A stretch of 46,030 bases of DNA, from NCBI GenBank assembly GCA_000969725.1, contig JXSR01S005260.1; one strand, written 5' to 3'. This document shows, in pieces, positions 23,250 to 33,696 of the stretch. Source of the DNA: Ophiothrix spiculata. Lineage: Eukaryota > Echinodermata > Ophiuroidea > Amphilepidida > Ophiotrichidae. Below the pieces are notes generated by a model. That model did no database searches. It was not told the origin of the DNA and saw nothing but the letters and a program-made list of their open reading frames with translations. A program made the position numbers and the translations under genes. How positions within the stretch are numbered: the first letter of the stretch is position 1; each line of letters starts with the position of its first letter.

Positions 23250-23475
23250 CCACAGCTTGAGGCTAGACAACTGATTTTCTCGTATTTGCATTTTCTCCGC
23301 AACTTCCTGGAAACGTGTCATATTAAAGGTATCGACGAAAGGAAATCAAAATATGGTTTCAAGCAAAAGACCAGCATTGATGGAGCTAGACAACTGATTT
23401 TCTCGTATTTGCATTTTCTCCGCAACTTCCTGGAAACGTGTCATATGGTATCGAAGAAAGGAACTTCAATATGAC
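23249..23475 (-). pseudogene. Tandemly doubled g-type exon copy
   Basis: The block CTAGACAACTGATTTTCTCG to GGAAACGTGTCATA occurs twice (about 23263-23322 and 23384-23443), with a GGTATCGA block after each. The minus-strand reading carries the TRFQEVAEK frame in each copy, but the duplication breaks any normal exon structure. Confidence 0.5.
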
Positions 23476-23640
23476 TGCAAGCAAGAGACCAGTATAGATC
23501 GGGTGCTAGAGCTCAGAGATGACGGGAAATTGAATTAATTGGATACCATATATATAGGTTTACCGTGTAGAGCATTTTGAGCCAATTTAAGCCATTGGAG
23601 CTATTACAGTGCAAAACTTATATACAGTTGTACCAATTTT

Positions 23641-23781
23641 AATGAACGGAGTGAAATTGTAAGATTGACAGACAGTGCAGGTAGACGGCAATTGCCTGAC
23701 GGAGGTAGTAGGAATTGCGACACTGAGCACAACCGTTTGTACCTACGCAAGTATTGTCCGTATAAATCTATAGCAAGATAA
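23641..23781 (+). CDS. Possible terminal exon in private insertion
   Basis: The plus-strand frame reads NERSEIVRLTDSAGRR, then LPDGGSRNCDTEHN, then LYLRKYCPYKSIAR and TAA. It is highly polar, unlike the AT-rich frames around it. It opens at the left edge of a 1.8-kb block found only in unit 2. An AG (TTATATACAG, ending 23627) lies upstream in repeat DNA. The minus strand is also open here for 90 codons (23604-23876) but reads hydrophobic and low in charge. No family is recognised, and the assignment rests on composition only. Confidence 0.25.
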   Translation, partial: NERSEIVRLTDSAGRRQLPDGGSRNCDTEHNRLYLRKYCPYKSIAR

Positions 23782-25451
23782 ATGAGTCCTCCACAAGCAT
23801 ATGACAAGAGAGTGAATATAAAATGACACAATGGAGTTGATCGATCAAATCCAGCGGATTTAGGTTCAACAAACATTGTTTTACATTATCTGAAGGAATC
23901 GCAACTTTTTGTTATAGATCTTCAGTTTGCATTGTTGAAAATAGCGCATTAATATTGTTCGAATTCTATTCCACCCCCTCTTGCCTGACCTCCCTGTTTT
24001 CTCATTCCAATTTGTGTAGGCTTTTTACACGGTATTTTGGGTGTTTCTGGAATGAAATTTAATTGAATATTCTTTGCACGATTATGGTCAAATGAAGTGC
24101 AAAGTTATTTTATTTTTCTAATTGTCATCATTGTTTCACATCCACAAATGACCCATTACCATTTCGTGCAATTTTGACATAAAATAGCAAATCAATCCAA
24201 TAATCAGGAAATTTGCCTGGAATTGATCCATGTCTACATTTATTATAGCCTTTATAGCGGAGTCTAAATAAACAGAGAACTAGATGAGTAGGTCAATAGA
24301 ACTCCTTTGTTATGATAATGAATTTTTATTTGTTATCTACTTTTATTTGTTAAGGTCAACATAATTAAGTGGATACAATTTCCATAGGTGAGTGAACAGT
24401 GTACAGATGGACCCAAATAAAAACTGAAATTCAGAAATGAACCTGTTTATTAGTGATCTTTCACATGAAACTAAACACCAAATTTTTGCAGATCAGTTAA
24501 GGGACCGTTCTCAAACACTTGTAAGGGGGACCTGATGCCAAAAGGGGACCCTTATTTTTTTTTTCACCGACGGAAGCGGGGAAGTGGCTGAACTTAAAAT
24601 TACCACAAATGTTCTGGTAAAAATCGAGTTTACATGCATTATTTATCTGCTCCCCCTGGAAATCTAATTGTGCGTCCTAAGGTTGGATCAGAAAGGCTTG
24701 CCGCTAAGCAAAATCAGTTAATACCCCCGGGCCAGTCAGTATAATGTTGCAGGTCGACCACGGAAAAAGTTATTTGTGTGTGTGTGTGTGGGGGGGGGTG
24801 TTTTGATTTTTTTTGAGGATTTTTAGAAAAGTGAATCAGGTGACAACGTGTTGGGTTTATAAAACAGCCATTTTCAAGACATAGGATACTTTTTCAAACT
24901 CTATAGTGTGAAAACCCCGGGGTGAAAACGGTATCGGTTAACAATGTTAGTGTTCATATATTTGAGCAAGAAGTAGATCCTTTATGGTCGTTATTTCTGA
25001 TTTGTTGAAAATATGAAGTGGTTGTTGCAGTATAGTGCTTACCTTCTTTTTGCACATTCGTTACAGTGCAACTCATGTGAAAAATATACACCTGAAGGTT
25101 TTACATGACCTTCAACACCTAAGATATGTTTACCAACACATATACATATAGGATATACATTATCGGTATTCATTACACTTCCCTTTCATCATATTAGAAG
25201 AGATACACGGGGGGGGGGGGGGGGTCTTAAGAGCACACAACACAAATAGATTGCCTAGGAATTTAGCCATTAAAGTGATCGCCTGGTCGACGTTCATAAG
25301 GTTCCGCTAGGGTCCAGTACAACAACGGCAAATAAGTAAAACACCAATTAAACAGTGAAGACAGGAATGCTTCTTCCCACTAAATCCTACCAAAATAACA
25401 ATGCCAACATACCATTCACTAAGAAGCAAAGCTAGGAACCTATCTAGTTTT
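23641..25451. repeat. Private 1.8-kb insertion in unit 2
   Basis: Units 1 (10653-10675) and 3 (36812-36832) run directly from GTTGTACCCATTTC into TTTTCTTGCGCGCAT. Unit 2 is interrupted here and TTTTAA occurs at both edges (about 23637-23642 and 25448-25453), a possible target duplication. No terminal inverted repeat was found. The interior contains AAGGGACCGTTCTCAAACAC near 24499, probably part of another MITE, a TG repeat with a G run (24776-24799) and a 16-G run at 25209-25224. Confidence 0.7.
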
Positions 25452-25453
25452 AA

Positions 25454-25579
25454 CATTTTCTTGCGCGCATATCCGAAAATGTTTTTACTAGAGCCGAATA
25501 AATATCCATTGCTATCGAAAATTATACTCAAAGTGTTCTTCATAGAAAGGACAGTAGAATACCTATCAACATCCGACAT
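25454..25579 (-). CDS. Candidate h-type exon, unknown gene
   Basis: The minus-strand frame starts MSDVDRYSTVLSMKNTL and continues DSNGYLFGSSKNIFGYARKK. The second part is kept in unit 1 (10671-10759) and in unit 3 (about 36829-36917). In unit 3 a 6-bp difference keeps the frame (GSSKEKDIFGYAHKK), as expected if it was once coding. The first part is out of frame in units 1 and 3, so the true exon start is uncertain. The private insertion at 23641-25451 removes the downstream donor. No family is recognised. Confidence 0.35.
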
Positions 25580-26429
25580 TCTCCTTCACGAAATACATAT
25601 TTTACTGTAGAAGAACCTGAACTCAAATGGCAGGAGTTGTACAATATCAAATCAGGTACTTAAAGTTTTCCTTCGTTTGCCTATCCAAAGTTTTAAATCT
25701 AAATGAATGTCTTAAGCATAACGTACCTATCATTAAAACATAAGGCTGTGACGTTTGATAAATAAAAAGTTTACATAGGTATTAAATATGTATGTATATG
25801 TACCTAATATCTAAATTTGTAGGAATGCTCATACTGTGCATAGTGGTGTAGCGTCTCATAATTCTATGACGTTTTTAATCTGCAAATGTCTACCGGCTCT
25901 AGTCAGGGAAAATTAGATGTAGCTTGATACCACTCTATAAATTTTATTCCACCAGTCAAGTAGATCGTTGTTAGTGTGGGTAACACAACATATAACGACA
26001 TTAATTTGGCAGACACGTTTTTGGAATCAAATAACAAAACAAGATGCATTTTGTCACCAATATGAATAGCAGTGCATGTTATATAGAATAAATGAAGAAC
26101 TTGGCGTAAAGTAAACTTGAGGTTTATAAAAAAATACGGTAAGATAAATTAACATTAACTGCTAAAAACCACTAAATAGCATGACAAGGTTTAATTTCGG
26201 GTTTTTGGAGTTACTGCCATCTAATTATTTTACAATTAAAGACATTTTAGGGTATCTTTATGCATGCCGTTGAAGATGTGCAACCTTAAAAAGGATACCA
26301 TCAAGGCATGGTTTACGTCGAACGGTTTGATTCTATTGGTTTTATAAAGTGTCCTTTAGAATCCGTTTTAAAACTTTTACAATAATTGCTAAATGCGTTT
26401 ATACGGTTGTTTGGTCATATCTATAATTT

Positions 26430-27430
26430 CAGCATTGAGCCGGGATTTAACCTTTTTTTTTATATATAAAGAGAACATTGAGGAAAACGATCATAATGAA
26501 ATGCCATTCATACAGGATAGATTGCAAAAATAGTGTTAAGGTAGTACGCTACGGTATTCGCTAACGCTATTTAGAAAGCTAGCCTTAGGGATTGGTTTAT
26601 AGATATGCATGACTTGCTTAATGGTATAATAATAAAAGTTTAATCCCAAGTTTTGTCAATTTTTTCATCTGATAACTTTAAAGCAAAGCAATGAAATTTA
26701 TAGTTATCTTTTCAAAATTCATTACACATTAACCTTACAGAGAAAGTCATGAAAAGAGACGCGATGTTTTTTTTTAAATCTAGAACTATATGTTTTACAT
26801 GATGTTTTGTTAAAATATATTTCAAAAGTAAGACAATGTCGTGCAGGCACCATTAAGGCATGGTTTACGTCAGTTTGAATCATTACTTAATTCTAGAGGT
26901 TTCAAGAAGTGTCCTTTAAATAAAAACATTGGAATGAATTTGCAACGAGAATCTTTACCGTTATTGCTCTAGGCGTTTATACAATTGTATTGTGAAAAGA
27001 GGAACAAATCATTCATAAAATACTCAGTTGCTCTAAGCATTGTGTTGGATTGACCATATGATTATCTTGACCTTTATAGATTTTGTTCATTTTGCCCTCG
27101 AATAAAGAAAAAAAAAGGAAATACCAAATAATATTCGCTAAAAGCGTATTTTTCAAAAAGCTAATTTGAAGGCAAAACTGAACTGAGCAATGCTATTATA
27201 TATAAGCAATTGACCTTTTACGGACATTAAATGATGAGCGTCTTAATTAAATTATTAGAGTGAACACTTAGGACTGACCTTAATTTTAAAGTGAAAGAAT
27301 TCCCCAACGAGATCATATCTACGACTTCGTAAGACAATAAACCTTTTCAAAGGTCTGTGCAGTACACCGTAGCAACAATAATTTTATGACATCTATTAAA
27401 ATCGCAAATAATACTCTTGCAGCTCTGTAA
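26430..27430. other. Rearranged end of unit 2, no gene seen
   Basis: After ATAATTTCAGCATTGAGCC the unit jumps past the sequence expected from unit 1. It then carries a copy of the c-module (26700-27090) with a damaged exon, and the d-block with AAG|GTCAGT. It ends with the shared GGTCTGTGCAGTACACCG. Confidence 0.6.
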
Positions 27431-27439
27431 TGTCACTTA

Positions 27440-27500
27440 TTGTTTTTTTGTTTTTTTGTTTGTTTGTATGTTTGTTTGTTTGTTTGTTTGTTTTGTTGTT
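27440..27500. repeat. TTTG microsatellite
   Basis: TTTG repeats with one TATG interruption. This is a longer version of the tract at 13360-13412 in unit 1. Confidence 0.85.
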
Positions 27501-27530
27501 AATGCTTTATCATTTCAAATTTAAAAGCTA

Positions 27531-28162
27531 AACTCTTAGAAGGCCGGGATCAAATATACGAGTTGTTTTCTGGATCATTTTATTTTGATCCTCTAAGGAT
27601 CACTTTTGATCCTTTTTCGGATCAATATATACAAATGGATCAAATTCACCAGGATCATTTTTGATCCGGTCTAAGGATCATTTTATTTAGATCCTTTTTT
27701 ATTACAATATCAAAGTTATGATCCGTATTTCTGGATTACTTTGATACGGAAAGGATGAGCTCATATTTGACACCGCGTTTGGGTCTAACGTGATCTTTTG
27801 TTTCATATTTGAGTACACACCATATCCACTACATAGCCGGGAATGTATACAATGGTATAAATAAAATGATTTCACCACACTTGACAGCTGAGTGTCCTGT
27901 GGCCGAATGGTTAGAGCGTTGGTCTCGTAATTACATGATGTACATGCGGCGTGGGTTCAAACCCTGCTAGGGTCACTTCAGTGTGATGTTTTTAGGCAGA
28001 TCTTTTTAATAAGAAATATTTGATCCTTTTTTCGGATCAAGAATTGTGATCCTTTTTTTTTGGATCACTTTGATCCTTAAAGGGTAAGCTCATATTTGAT
28101 ACCTAAAAAGGATCAAAATTGATCCTTTTTGTCTCATATTTGATCCTTCCTTTCTAAGAGTG
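27531..28162. mobile_element. CACTCTTAGA MITE carrying a tRNA-like insert
   Basis: The left end AACTCTTAGAAGG and the reverse-complemented right end CACTCTTAGAAAGG are followed by GGATCAAATAT. TA lies at 27529-27530 and 28163-28164. Unit 1 gives the empty site AAAATCTACAGTGTCC near 13427. Both arms are filled with GGATCAAA/TTTGATCC motifs, and the middle holds a tRNA-like sequence. Confidence 0.85.
27893..27974 (+). tRNA. tRNA-like sequence inside a MITE
   Basis: A box A-like TGGCCGAATGG (27900-27910) and a box B-like GGGTTCAAACCC (27953-27964) are spaced as in a tRNA with a longer variable region. The T stem-loop can form around TTCAAAC. The acceptor stem (TGTCCTG against AGGGTCA) pairs only partly. 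It is more likely a tRNA pseudogene or SINE head than a working tRNA. Confidence 0.5.
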
Positions 28163-29180
28163 TACAGTGTCCATCTTATCTCTATTTTTACATGGGTTGA
28201 GAGGAACATTATATTGGCTTAACCAAGGGATGTAGAGGAAGCTCGCACACCCCATACGAAAAACAGCCCTATTGTTACCTACTAAATGTCATTCCGTAGA
28301 AAACGCCAATTCTGGCTAGCGGCTTAATTAAGTAGATTAAGAACCCGGAGGAGGCAGATATTTGTTAGGTTCTCAGAACCTTTTAATTTTATTGAAGCAT
28401 CCATCATACTCTTCACTATCTCTAAACAGTGTCTTACAAACAACATAAGACGTATTTCTAACTGTTACTTAAAATTACACACGTTATAGCTACCTGGCAC
28501 TCAATGCGATGTTCCCACTTAATCCTTATATATGTCGCGATAAGCTCAAAAGCTGTCGCAAGCCCCAAATAACAATTTTGCGCGATTTATGCTCCTAAAA
28601 AGTAAACAAAAATAGTTTTAAAACGTAGTCTTTGGTTTATACAACTTATTTGAGTTTTTCTCAACTGTTCTTTAGAAACATTTAGTTGTTTTAAAGGCTA
28701 TTGCAATGCCATGATCCATAAAAGTAGTGGTGCAGTTTTATTGGTATCACTAAATTTCACTTTGGACAAAGGTTCATGGTTTATTCATCTATTTTTGCGT
28801 CATTTATAAAAGAAGGTACGACATTCGTTAATAACGCCTGTAATGAAACGGGTTTGGAAAATAATGTACTTTATGTCTATATATAATCCCTATCTTGTCA
28901 ATTATGTGTCGTGATTCTGACATTAATTCTACCAAACAAGTTTTACTTTATGTAGTGCAGTTAGAGCTATGCAATATACATGTACTTCATTCGTGTACAG
29001 TCTAAATGGAACAGACCCCGTCCCGTCTTGTTTTGTGTTTGTTTCTTAGTTTCTTTCTTTTTTGACACTTACGTGTACAACTACGGTATATTAAAGTTAT
29101 ACATTCAGGAAGTATCGACATTTTTTCAAGTGTTTATAGTTGTTTAAAAAAAACCCTTTTTTTCATTGCTTGTTGTTTAA

Positions 29181-29704
29181 CCCTTGTCTTACCAAGGGGG
29201 GGGGGGGTAACACCCAATCCCCTAATGGATGATTCCCTGTCGCATAAAAACGCAAGCGAATATGACCTAGGAGTTTTGGGTAGTTGTAAGTTTATCCTTT
29301 GCGGTCATTTTAGCGAAAAAAATCGTAGGTACCACCTTCAGGGGGGTCAGGGTACCTCGTCAAAGACGGAAGGTAAGGAGGGATGGTTGCCACCTGAGAA
29401 AATTTTAAGTCGCCATTTTGAAAAATGTTTGCATGCTATTCACCTAAAACTTACAGAACATATTAGAAACACCATTTCCTTTATTTATAAGCAGAAAACC
29501 CGGCAAAATGTCGATATTTAGAACTTGTACAGTAAAATTTCGATTCGGTGGTCATTTTTGCCCAAAATCGCGAATGAATAGAGGCACCCCATTCCTATAC
29601 TATGGTATAAAGCAAAGTGACTTTTAACACTCCAATTTCAATTTCATAGGGGGGGTGTCCCCGTTGATAACAAACGTTACAAAAATACGTCGGTAAGACA
29701 AGGG
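29181..29704 (+). mobile_element. piggyBac-like MITE with 98-codon frame
   Basis: TTAA flanks both ends (29177-29180, 29705-29708). The termini are CCCTTGTCTTACC and, reverse-complemented, the same. Unit 1 keeps the empty site GTTTAATTTCTG near 1187. TTAA target and CCC ends point to the piggyBac superfamily. A plus-strand frame 29225-29521 (DDSLSHKNA to GWLPPEKILSRH) is alignable without gaps to the minus-strand frame of the element at 40431. Confidence 0.8.
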
Positions 29705-29815
29705 TTAATTTCTGTCGGTGTTCAGTTTTTTCAGGTAAATATTACAGGTGCAAAACAACCTTGATGTAAAAGATACCAACAAAACAACTAGTAGTGTATG
29801 CTTTTATGAAATAAC

Positions 29816-30179
29816 ATTTAATAATTTTGTGTCAAAACAACACCTGTTGATATTTGTTCATAACAAATAAGCGGAAACATAAACTGATGAGGTAAACAAT
29901 ATTTCCCTTTAAGCGAGATTATTTGACAAAATGTTGTATTTATGAATCTTGCAAAAGAAAGACGTTTTTGTTACGTTTTAAAAATTGAAATAAAATTTAA
30001 TAATTTTGTGTCAAAACAACACCTGTTGATATTTGTTCATAACAAATAAGCGGAAACATAAACTGATGAGGTAAACAATATTTCCCTTCGAGCGAGATTA
30101 TTTGACAAAATGTTGTATTTATGAATCTTGCAAAAGAAAGACGTTTTTGTTACGTTTTAAAAATTGAAAAAAAAAGGAT
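29816..30179. repeat. Direct duplication of about 175 bp
   Basis: ATTTAATAATTTTGTGTC to GACGTTTTTGTTACGTTTTA appears at 29816-29990 and again at about 29995-30168, almost unchanged. Units 1 and 2 have one copy. It may be a real duplication or an assembly error beside the gap. Confidence 0.8.
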
Positions 30180-30227
30180 CCATTCATAAAAGCATAGACA
30201 AGAGTCTTTATAAAACAACCTATAGAT

Positions 30228-30740
30228 TTTTAGTTTATTAACTAAATTTGAATAAAAAAATAAATGGAAGACTTTAATCAAAAATAAGGCTATTCGTCAC
30301 CCATAAATATGATAAAATTTATGAAGAAGTGCATGAAATGTTGCTAACATTTGCTACATTTGTAGTTACGACGAATAGAAATCAGGACAGGCCCTAGGTG
30401 CAGTATCAGCTGTTTGCCCCCAGTGTTTCATTTTGCCATTATTTGAGAAATGTTGTATAATNNNNNNNNNNNNNNNNNNNNNNNNNNNNNNNNNNNNNNN
30501 NNNNNNNNNNNTTTTTAGTTTATTAACTAAATTTGAATAAAAAAATAAATGGAAGACTTTAATCAAAAATAAGGCTATTCGTCACCCATAAATATGATAA
30601 AATTTAAAGAAGTGCATGAAATGTTGCTAACATTTGCTACATTTGTAGTTACGACGAGTAGAAATCAGGACAGGCTCTAGGTGCAGTATCAGCTGTTTTC
30701 CCCCAGTGTTTCATTTTGCCATTATTTGAGAAATGTTGTA
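30228..30740. repeat. Near-identical blocks on both sides of the gap
   Basis: The block starting TTTTTAGTTTATTAACTAAA occurs at 30228 and again at 30512, just after the gap. Both continue through CTATTCGTCACCCATAAATA and AGTTACGACGA. The level of identity is much higher than between units. Confidence 0.85.
30462..30511. other. Assembly gap, 50 Ns
   Basis: Fifty unknown bases, a round number that suggests a placeholder. The flanks are copies of each other, so the assembler may have failed to merge alleles or to span a tandem duplication. Confidence 0.98.
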
Positions 30741-33619
30741 TAATGAAAGACGCTCGGGGCATATGGACTTGTAAAGCACATATTTGCAGATTTTGTTCTA
30801 TATATAAATGTACTTGAAATTGAGTGTTTTTCATCGCAAAATAGCTATTTTTAAAAAAGCTCTGTTGGTTATTATTGACTCAATCATACGCGTATATAGT
30901 ATACTTCTTTGATTATCACTCAACATATTTGTAAGCTAACGTTGTTTTAAATAATAGGGAACAGAATAGAACTTTGTTTAACTTGCTGAAAATAGAAAAT
31001 CACATTATGACTATTCTAGTAAAACCGCAGAACAGTATTTTCAATCAGTTTTGTATGTTTTATGTATCTTACACACAAAATCTACATCGTTTGTAGAAAT
31101 GCATAACGAAAAATTTGCAAATTGATTTGGAATTTGAAATCCGATCTCATATCTAGTACTAAAACACTTATCTTATATGCTCACTGTGTGGTGTATAAGG
31201 TCTCAGATAGGGAATAAAAGTCTACGGCATTTAATCTATATTGGACAAATTTTTATCGGCTTTGATGCTATTGACACCATATCTGCAAGTCAAGTAGACC
31301 TTTTCAGTGCGGATATCACATCACAATTTATAATGAACTTTGCTTTGGCAAATTCTTTTTGGAGAATCAAATTACAGATCAAGTGCAAAGGATGTAGGTT
31401 TTAGTGTGCATCTAGCAAGGAGGGTTGTTGCCTCTTGAATAGCGGTACATTTTTAACATTAAGGTTTTCCACCTTGTGGAATAGATGTTTAGTCGAGACT
31501 ATATTGCTAGAAAATAGAGTTCTAACAAAGGGGAACCACTTCGCTCGCCTTGCGCTTCCAGCCTAGCAGTTTAGCGATTTGACAAGTCTAAGTGTAAAAA
31601 ATCTAGTCTATGACATTTTTAATTTACATAAGCCTACTGGCTTGAGTCATGGAATTGGATCAAATTATTCTTTGATTAGATGTAGTTGGCATCATTCTGA
31701 AAAGGCTGTTCTAGTCAATTTGATTGTTTTCAGTGTGGCTATCACAACATATAAAGTTAAAAAATTCCATTTGGCATGTTTGGCAGACACGTTTGGAGAA
31801 TCAAATAAAAAAAAAGATGTGTCACCACTTAACATAACATAATATAGTAAACAAGGAAGTGTTTCCCCCATTGTTTGATTTTAGAGGGAAAATTATACCG
31901 ACAATCATTGGGTACTTAATAACTTTTACCAAGGTCATATTTATAATTAAGGGGTTACTTCAAGACGTAATTTCTGCAATATGAGAAGAGGAAAATCATA
32001 TACAAAATGATCGGTAGCTGTGACGATTGGAGCAGGATTGTCAAAACTATTTTCTTAACCTCTGATATATATTTTGTCATCTTAGTACAAAAACATCACA
32101 AATAGAAATAGAAATACTCATTGAAAGTTTCGTTTAAGACGCATATTCAATGGCAAATTTGAATGTACATTAAACCTATTATAAGCAAATGACCTTTATT
32201 CCGGTCATCGAATGATGATCATATTCAGTTATAAGACTAAACATGAAGGACTGACCTAAAATTTAATTCCAATGTGAATGGATTTTCTAACGAAATCAGA
32301 TTTACGAAGTCATATAGCAGTCATGAATGGAAAATAAGCCAAATTTATTGCGCTTGTCCTCTTTCCTTTGACAATTCATTTACCTGTTAATATACAGGGA
32401 TGTCTATAGTATAACATCGTTTTTCATACAGACTGTCGCTACAAATTTGAGGTACTAAAACATTCGCCAAAATTTAAATTTGCGGGAATGCTTTCATTGT
32501 GCGTTATAGCATAGCATCTCATATAAGAAATATATGACGTTTTTGATCTATATTGCACAAATGTCTACCGGCGTCAGTCAAGAAATGGAGGTGTAGCTTG
32601 ACATCATTCTGTGAAAATGTTATTCCAGTCAAGAAGTTTGTTTTTTGTGTGTATATCACAACATAAATGAAATGTAATTTAGCATACATATTTGGGGAAT
32701 GCAATAATAAACAAGTGTAACATATATGTATTTTGTCACAACTTAGAATATCAGTGTATCTTATGTAAAACGTAAGAAAATGTTGATGCAATCCAATGAA
32801 TTACCATCTACTACTAAATAGTAATATGGTTTAATGCTGGGGTTTAATGGTAGGCTTTCGAGATTTGTTCATGTAAACATTTTGAAAGTTTTGGTATTAA
32901 AGGATATATTTTCAAATGATTAACGCATGTAATAGATATTTCTTAAAATGTACAGCTTACCGATACCATCAAAGCATGTTTTCCGTCGATCTTAACCATG
33001 GTTACTTAATTCTAGCGTTTTTGTGAAGTGTCCATTGAAATGTTATGCCATTGAACGAATCTGCTTTAGAAACCTTACCATAACTGCCAAGGTGTTTATA
33101 CAATTGCTTGGTCATATCTATAATTTAGGGAGAACTTCCTCAAGACGTGATGTACTGTATTTTAAAAAGAGCACACATTTTTTAATGACTTTAAGTATTG
33201 ACCAAATGATTGTCTTGACCTTCATTAGTATTTTCATCTTTATACAAAGAAAACTGGCGATGAAATATATAGCCGTGAAATGTCAAATGGTATAATAAAG
33301 TTTTATCCAACTGAGGGTTGTCAATTTTTTTCATCTGAAAACTTCAAAGTAAACCATTGACATTTAAAGCTATCTTTGCAAATTTCATTACACATTAACC
33401 TTACAGAGAAAGTCATGAAAAGAGGCGCTAATTTATAAATCTAAGGCTATATGTTTTACATGATGTTCTGTTAAAAGATATTTCCAAAGTTAGACAGTGT
33501 CGTGCAGGCACCATCAAGGCATGGTTTACGTCGGTTTGAATCATTACTTAATTCTAGAGTTTTCAAGAAGTGTCCTTTAAATAAAAACATTAGAATGAAT
33601 CTGCACCGAGAATCTTAAC

Positions 33620-33696
33620 CGTTATTGCTTAAGGCGTTTATACAATTGCTTGGTCGTATTTTAAATTTCTTGGTAACTTCCTTGAGACGTGATGTA
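33620..33696 (-). CDS. Candidate c-type exon, unit 3
   Basis: This is the same 77-nt segment as 19012-19088. It has a pyrimidine-rich acceptor (TTTTCTCCTCTTTTCACAAT then ACAG), an open frame (TSRLKEVTKKFKIRP, SNCINALSNN) and a GTTAAG donor. It differs from the unit 2 copy at several bases yet keeps length and frame. A second, broken copy lies 540 bp downstream on this strand at 33079-33154, with a better donor (GTAAGG) but two stops. Confidence 0.4.

Larger units (their letters stand above)
13434..28164. repeat. Tandem unit 2
   Basis: It begins at TACAGTGTCCATCTTATC, as does unit 3 at 28163. It is collinear with unit 1 through about 22600. It then carries an ectopic block (23067-23249), a private 1.8-kb insertion (23641-25451) and a skipped region near 26430 before rejoining unit-end sequence at about 27040. 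Its length is about 14.7 kb including several insertions. Confidence 0.9.

Noticed and set aside
23604..23876. 90-codon minus-strand ORF
   Set aside because: It overlaps the more polar plus-strand frame, spans the edge between repeat and insertion, and is leucine/serine-rich as expected from the antisense of a coding-like strand. I could not exclude it.
27893..27974. Functional tRNA gene
   Set aside because: The acceptor stem has mismatches, no clean anticodon stem was found, and it lies in a MITE.
32519..32791. Minus-strand ORF sharing QNDVKLHLHF-TDAGRHLCNI with 5196-5405
   Set aside because: Other a-blocks read the same DNA in different frames or with stops, and no donor/acceptor pair bounds it. 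Shared only by two close copies.
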